A DNA stretch of 64,000 bases from Opitutaceae bacterium (GTDB lineage Bacteria; Verrucomicrobiota; Verrucomicrobiia; Opitutales; Opitutaceae): NCBI GenBank assembly GCA_015075305.1, contig JABTUS010000007.1, positions 1-64,000 on the forward strand, written 5' to 3'. Position numbers and translations under genes: made by a program. Of the stretch, positions 59,961-64,000 are shown in pieces. The notes under the pieces are model-generated. The model made no database searches and had not been told where the DNA came from. It saw nothing but the letters and a program-made list of their open reading frames with translations. Each line of letters opens with the position of its first letter. The first letter of the stretch is position 1.

Positions 59961-61577
59961 TCATCGCGGAGCTCCGCTTCGCTTCGCCCAAGTCAGCCAT
60001 TTTGCTGAGAGCTTCTTGACAATGGCCGGTTCGGCGGCGGCGAGATCGTGAGTCTCGGTGCGGTCCGCCTCGATGTCGTAGAGTTCCCATCGTTTCGCGG
60101 TGACGCCCCACACGGCCTTCCATTTTCCGGATCGATAGGCCCGGCTGCCGTAGAGAGCCCAGCCCAGTTCACGATCGCCCAGCCTGGCATCTCCAAGAAT
60201 GTACGGCTTGAGGCTGATGCCTTCCATTGGAAGAATGTCCCTTCCTTTGAAACGGGAGGGATACTTCACTCCCGCAACGTCAAGCAGCGTGGGCATGAGG
60301 TCCACGACATGACCCACCATGCTGGTATTGGTCCTCGGAGCTATATGCCCGGGCCATCGCAGGATCATTGGCGTGCTGATGCCACCCTCATAGGTCCAGG
60401 TCTTGTAGCGACGAAAAGGCGAGGACTGGACCGTTGCCCAGCCAGGTCCGCACAGGATGTAGGAGTCCTTGTCGCCGACCGGTTTTCCTTCCTTGAATGA
60501 CTGATAGGCTGCCTCCGTTGAGTTGCTGGCGCAGCCGCCGTTGTCGGAGAAGAAGATGACAAGCGTGTTGGCGTCGGCACCGCTGGACTTCAGTTCAGCC
60601 ATGATCCTGCCGACTCCCTGATCCATGCGGTCGACCATCGCCGCGTACACCTCCATCTTGGCGGACTCCCAATCCTTGTCCGGCAGGGCGTCCCATGGCG
60701 GGGGCTCAAGGTCGTAGCGCCAGTCGCCCAGCTTCTGATCGGGTGGCGGAAGCTTCCAGCTGCTGGAAATCAAGTTAAGTTCGATGAGCCGGCGGTAGCG
60801 CCTCTCGCGGAAGACGGAGTAGCCCTCGCGATAGCGGTCCTTGTACCGGGCGATGTCCTCCTTTGGCGCCTGCATGGGATAATGCGGAGCGGTGAAGGCG
60901 ACATGCAGGAAGTAGGGCTTGTCGCCCTTGGACAGATTGCGGATCTGCTGCACGGCATGATCGACAAAGGCGTCGGTGTCATAGTAGTCGGCGGGGACGC
61001 TTTTGATCGGCGTTGCGTTGTGAACAAACGGATTGGGCGGCCCGGCGTGCTTGTAGGGCGGTGGATCTGGCAGGCTCGGATCAAAATGATTCACGGCGCC
61101 GATCATGACACCGTAGAATTCCTGAAACCCGCGATCGATGGGTCTGGTGGGAAAGCCTCCCAGATGCCATTTGCCGCTCAGGACCGTGGCGTAGCCGGCC
61201 TGCTGGAGCACTTCTGCGATTGTGACCATGTTGTTCTGCAGCAGGCTCCCCGTTCCAAAACGCGGATTGAGCCCTGTCAGCATGGTTGCGCGCGTCACGT
61301 TGCAGACGGCGCAGTTGTAGAACTGCGTGAGGCGAAGACCGTCCGAGAAGAGCCTGTCGATGTTGGGTGTTCGAATCTCCCCGCCGTAGCAACCGAGGTC
61401 TGAGAATCCCATATCGTCGGCCACAATCATGATGATATTGGGTCGCTTGGTCTCGGCGGCGGAAGCCAGGCTCGCGAGAAAGCCAAGGCAGGCCAGGCCG
61501 AGCAGACGCATCAGGCGACCACGAGCCGACTGCACCAGCCTCGGTTGAAATATTGAGCATGAGGGAGGTGTTTTCAT
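59961..61577 (-). CDS. Secreted sulfatase, type I, with variant formylglycine motif
   Basis: 538 aa. A signal peptide ('LMRLLGLACLGFLASLASA') is followed by 'KRPNIIMIVADDMGFSDLGC' with the metal-binding Asp pair (D54, D55). The formylglycine site is C92-N-V-T-R96 ('CAVCNVTRATMLTGL'), where the canonical motif is C-x-P/A-x-R, so Val occupies the third position. Later motifs 'HVAFTAPHYPMQAP' and 'FFSDNGGCASN' provide the usual His and Asp/Asn. A purine-rich AAGAGAAG precedes the ATG at 61577. A longer frame upstream crosses a repeat and is rejected. Confidence 0.88.
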   Translation of the reverse strand: MKTPPSCSIFQPRLVQSARGRLMRLLGLACLGFLASLASAAETKRPNIIMIVADDMGFSDLGCYGGEIRTPNIDRLFSDGLRLTQFYNCAVCNVTRATMLTGLNPRFGTGSLLQNNMVTIAEVLQQAGYATVLSGKWHLGGFPTRPIDRGFQEFYGVMIGAVNHFDPSLPDPPPYKHAGPPNPFVHNATPIKSVPADYYDTDAFVDHAVQQIRNLSKGDKPYFLHVAFTAPHYPMQAPKEDIARYKDRYREGYSVFRERRYRRLIELNLISSSWKLPPPDQKLGDWRYDLEPPPWDALPDKDWESAKMEVYAAMVDRMDQGVGRIMAELKSSGADANTLVIFFSDNGGCASNSTEAAYQSFKEGKPVGDKDSYILCGPGWATVQSSPFRRYKTWTYEGGISTPMILRWPGHIAPRTNTSMVGHVVDLMPTLLDVAGVKYPSRFKGRDILPMEGISLKPYILGDARLGDRELGWALYGSRAYRSGKWKAVWGVTAKRWELYDIEADRTETHDLAAAEPAIVKKLSAKWLTWAKRSGAPR

Positions 61578-61961
61578 GGGCTTCTCTTGAAGTAATGCGG
61601 ATACCGGGTTGAAGCCGGTCGCTGACGGCCTCTGAGGCAGGTGAACGAGCGTTTGGGAACGAAGCCTGGACAACAGTCGTGCGAAGGCGCCAAGCCAATC
61701 GTCCGTCAGTGGTAAGATGTTCTGTCCTCTATCTGCGAGGATTGTGGCGTGGCGCGCTGCGAAATGCCGGTGGAGCGTTTCGCGCGGAGGCGAAGAGCCG
61801 CGGAGAAGAGGGGAAATGGGGGCGTGGAGAAATTGGAGATCGAAGGTCAATTCACTATCAACTGGAGGGGCACGCTTTGTCGTGCCCTGGGGACGTGCGT
61901 GGCGAAACGGCGCTGGCAAGTTTTCCATAGAGGCTCCGGCGGGGGCTGAGGGCTATGTCGC
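61578..61961. other. Gene-free stretch with dispersed repeat copy C
   Basis: This 384-bp stretch separates two minus-strand genes. It contains the repeat at 61769-61924 and no recognisable small gene. The sulfatase promoter should lie within about 61578-61740. Confidence 0.6.
61769..61924 (+). repeat. Dispersed repeat, copy C (two modules)
   Basis: Module order here is 'cgcgcggaggcgaagagccg' first (61779-61800) and 'gaggggcacgctttgtcgtg' with ccctggggac later (61864-61895). In copies A and B the order is the reverse. The module order therefore varies while each module is conserved. Confidence 0.65.
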
Positions 61962-64000
61962 TCAGAAGCGTCCCTTGATGCCGATCGAGACCTCGGTTCC
62001 GGTGTTGATGAGGCGTTGATAGCGGGCGTAGTCGGGAACATCGATGTTCGGGTTGTAACGCTTCTGCACGTCGACATACCCCCCGCCTAGCAGATCGGTC
62101 ACCTGACCGTAGACCGAGATGCGCTTGGTGAGGGAGTATTCCATGCTGATGGTGTCCCGATTCTTTGCGCCCGCCCAGAAGTAGTCACCGGTGGATCCGG
62201 TTTGCTCACGCCGGGTTTCACCCAGGTAGGACATGTTGAACTTGAAGGAGAAACGCGGACGAACGAGATTGAAGCCGTAGCTGAGGGTCTCGGGGTTGAA
62301 ACCGCTGAAATCCGCGAGCGCGCTTCCGTCAAGTTCGAGGCGCGTGTAGTTGACGAAAACCTGGAAGCCGCGCGCCCAGGTTGGAAGAAATGTGAGCGAA
62401 TGACGATAACCCAGCTCGAATCCGCGGATGCGCGCCTGTCCGGCGTTGATGCGCTCGACGATCACGTAGTTGTTCAGGGAAGGATCGCCGCCATACAGGT
62501 TCACTTCGGCGAGTGTGGCCGGACGGCTGCTGAGGCCGAAGAAGTCATCGATGTCCTTCTGGAAGATGCTGACCGAACCATAGCTGTTTGTTGAGAGATA
62601 GGTTTCGAGGGACAGATCGTAGTTGTTTGCGGTCCAGGGCTTCAGGCCGGTCTTCACGAGGGTGATCTCGCGGTCTCCGTTGGAGTTTTCCGTGGATGCG
62701 ACGCTTGCGCGCGGCATGATGTACTCCATGTCAGGGCGTGCGATTGTGCGCGCGTAGGCTGTTCGCACCGTGAATCTGTCGTTCAGCCGGTAGCTGGCGT
62801 TCAGGCTCGGATAAAGCCCCTGATAGCTTCCCTCGGAGGCGAGTCTGAGCAATTCATCCTTCAGCGGTCCCTTCGTCTTGTCCTTGGTGTGCTCGTAGCG
62901 CGCGCCGGTGACAATGTTCATGCGACCGTCGAGCAGGCGGAAGTCGGCGCGAATGTAGGCCGAGGAAACGCGTTCCTTCACGCGGAAGGTGTTGTTAATC
63001 TTGTTCCGCGTGTTGGTCGATTGTTCCGTGAAGTACTCCGGATGCGCCTGGACCAGGTTGTAAACCAGAGTCGGGCTGATTCGCTTGATTGTAGCGCCCG
63101 CGCTTTGAGGGACATAGGTGAACAGATCAGGGTCGACGATTTCGTAGTTGGATGCCTGACGCACTGCTGCGGATGAGCCCGAACGAAAATTGTAGGCCTT
63201 GGTGTTCCAGTCGGAGCGCTGGGTTTCCTCGGAGAGCAGGGCTCCGATCTTGAGTGCCGTCAGGCCTGTGTTGCCGAAGGTGCGCTGAAGGTTCGCAAAA
63301 AGATTCCGCCGCGTGTTGCGAAAGCTGAAGTCGGTGTTTGTTATCGAGGCCAGCGAGTAGAGGTTGGCGTCGGTCCAGTCGATCGGTTTTCCGCCGCTGG
63401 TCACCGTGAGTTGCGCGGGAACATTGCTCGCCACCCTGTCCGGATCGGGATGGATGCCGTCTCCACGGATCGCGAGTCCCGCGAGATTGGCGATCGTGAT
63501 GCCTGTATAGCCGTCGTTGTCGAAATTCTCGACCTGCGTGCTCGAATAGGAATAGCCGGCGTCAAACTTGTAGTCGCGCTTCCTGAGCTCGTACTTGAGG
63601 CTGGCGGTCTGGTTGGAATTGTTGCGCTGGATGAAGCCGTTCGCCTGCTGGATGTTGCCCCCTGCCTTGCCCTCGACATAGTCGGGACCACCCGTGATTC
63701 CGGAGCCGTAGGTTGACACGTAGAGATCGGCGACGGCCTGCGAGGCCGCGCGTTCGCGCGCCTGAAAGGTTGCGCTGAGCAGCGAGTTTTCCGTCAGGCG
63801 GTAGTCCGCCTTGATCTGACCGGAGCGGATTGCCGCCACCTGGGGCACCACGCGATACCGCGAGTTCGTCTGGACATACGTTGAAGGATTCCAGGTGGCG
63901 ATCGTGGTGTCGTTGTGAATGTAGCGCAGGATCTGGGAGCCCGAAAGCGATATCGCCAGCCTGTCGTTCACAGGCTTGAGGTAGCTGAAGGTCAGCGATG
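61962..64000 (-). CDS. TonB-dependent receptor, C-terminal part (5' end outside window)
   Basis: The frame is open to the right edge. 679 residues of the beta barrel are visible, with alternating amphipathic strands such as 'MVVQ'-free 'YSLASITNTDFSFRNTRRNL', 'DRFTVRTAYARTIARPDMEY' and 'RIRGFELGYRHSLTFLPTWA', and a C-terminal Phe ('VSIGIKGRF'). The 'RTIARPDMEY' segment is typical of the barrel part of Caulobacter-type TonB receptors. It ends 385 bp upstream of the sulfatase in the same orientation, so a link between the two is plausible. Confidence 0.88.
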   Translation of the reverse strand, partial: SLTFSYLKPVNDRLAISLSGSQILRYIHNDTTIATWNPSTYVQTNSRYRVVPQVAAIRSGQIKADYRLTENSLLSATFQARERAASQAVADLYVSTYGSGITGGPDYVEGKAGGNIQQANGFIQRNNSNQTASLKYELRKRDYKFDAGYSYSSTQVENFDNDGYTGITIANLAGLAIRGDGIHPDPDRVASNVPAQLTVTSGGKPIDWTDANLYSLASITNTDFSFRNTRRNLFANLQRTFGNTGLTALKIGALLSEETQRSDWNTKAYNFRSGSSAAVRQASNYEIVDPDLFTYVPQSAGATIKRISPTLVYNLVQAHPEYFTEQSTNTRNKINNTFRVKERVSSAYIRADFRLLDGRMNIVTGARYEHTKDKTKGPLKDELLRLASEGSYQGLYPSLNASYRLNDRFTVRTAYARTIARPDMEYIMPRASVASTENSNGDREITLVKTGLKPWTANNYDLSLETYLSTNSYGSVSIFQKDIDDFFGLSSRPATLAEVNLYGGDPSLNNYVIVERINAGQARIRGFELGYRHSLTFLPTWARGFQVFVNYTRLELDGSALADFSGFNPETLSYGFNLVRPRFSFKFNMSYLGETRREQTGSTGDYFWAGAKNRDTISMEYSLTKRISVYGQVTDLLGGGYVDVQKRYNPNIDVPDYARYQRLINTGTEVSIGIKGRF

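Overview
The window is a 64 kb piece of GC-rich bacterial chromosome. It most resembles an Opitutaceae-like member of the Verrucomicrobiota. That placement is an inference from gene content, not from a marker phylogeny. It rests on a fused MurC-MurB gene inside a division and cell-wall cluster, a PVC-type secreted protein with HEAT repeats and a C-terminal cytochrome c, a fused CcoN-CcoO oxidase, two large TonB receptors beside a sulfatase and a solute symporter, and dispersed palindromic intergenic repeats. I saw no rRNA, tRNA or CRISPR array.

Region 1 (1-11992, +) is a tightly overlapping division and cell-wall cluster: ftsW (5' cut by the window edge), murG, murC-murB fusion, ddl, ftsQ, ftsA, ftsZ, obgE. 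It is followed by a small MshEN-type protein and a PilB/GspE-type ATPase. The FtsZ T7 loop lacks the second conserved acidic residue.

Region 2 (about 12029-16465) is an accessory island bounded by a 24-bp direct repeat. It holds palindromic repeats, a VapBC-type module with a substituted PIN residue, a decayed 1799-bp IS4-family element with an 11-bp target duplication, a 125-bp tandem duplication of the vapB promoter that the IS split, a 259-bp stem-loop-rich MITE-like element, and a second VapBC module.

Region 3 (16905-31396) begins with a probable D-glutamate catabolism pair (DgcA/DgcN-like). Next is a cbb3 oxidase structural and maturation operon on the minus strand: CcoS-like, CcoNO fusion, CcoQ, monoheme CcoP, CcoG, a small membrane protein, a TauE/SafE-type protein and CcoI. 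A DUF2934 protein, a PocR-AraC regulator and the PVC-type cytochrome protein follow.

Region 4 (31634-44443) has a CNNM/CorC protein, a GH37 trehalase and a nine-gene minus-strand operon (43468 down to 34821). The operon encodes a complete-looking corrinoid and tetrahydrofolate methyl-transfer system: UroD-like methyltransferase, corrinoid protein, MetF-MetV, pterin-binding methyltransferase, amidohydrolase, RACE activator, MetH-activation-like protein and two unassigned small proteins. A divergent AraC regulator starts 24 bp away. The UroD-like protein lacks the zinc-binding HxC motif. This operon is the best candidate here for an undescribed system.

Region 5 (44706-64000) looks like a carbohydrate or uronate utilisation locus: a GntR-LacI chimeric regulator, a DHDPS-family aldolase, a tandem pair of cysteine-motif paralogues, two SDRs, an SGNH hydrolase, two Gfo/Idh oxidoreductases, a TonB receptor, a secreted TIM-barrel protein, an SSS symporter, a sulfatase and a second TonB receptor cut by the window end. 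A shared 12-bp element upstream of both the regulator/aldolase pair and the first TonB receptor suggests one regulon.
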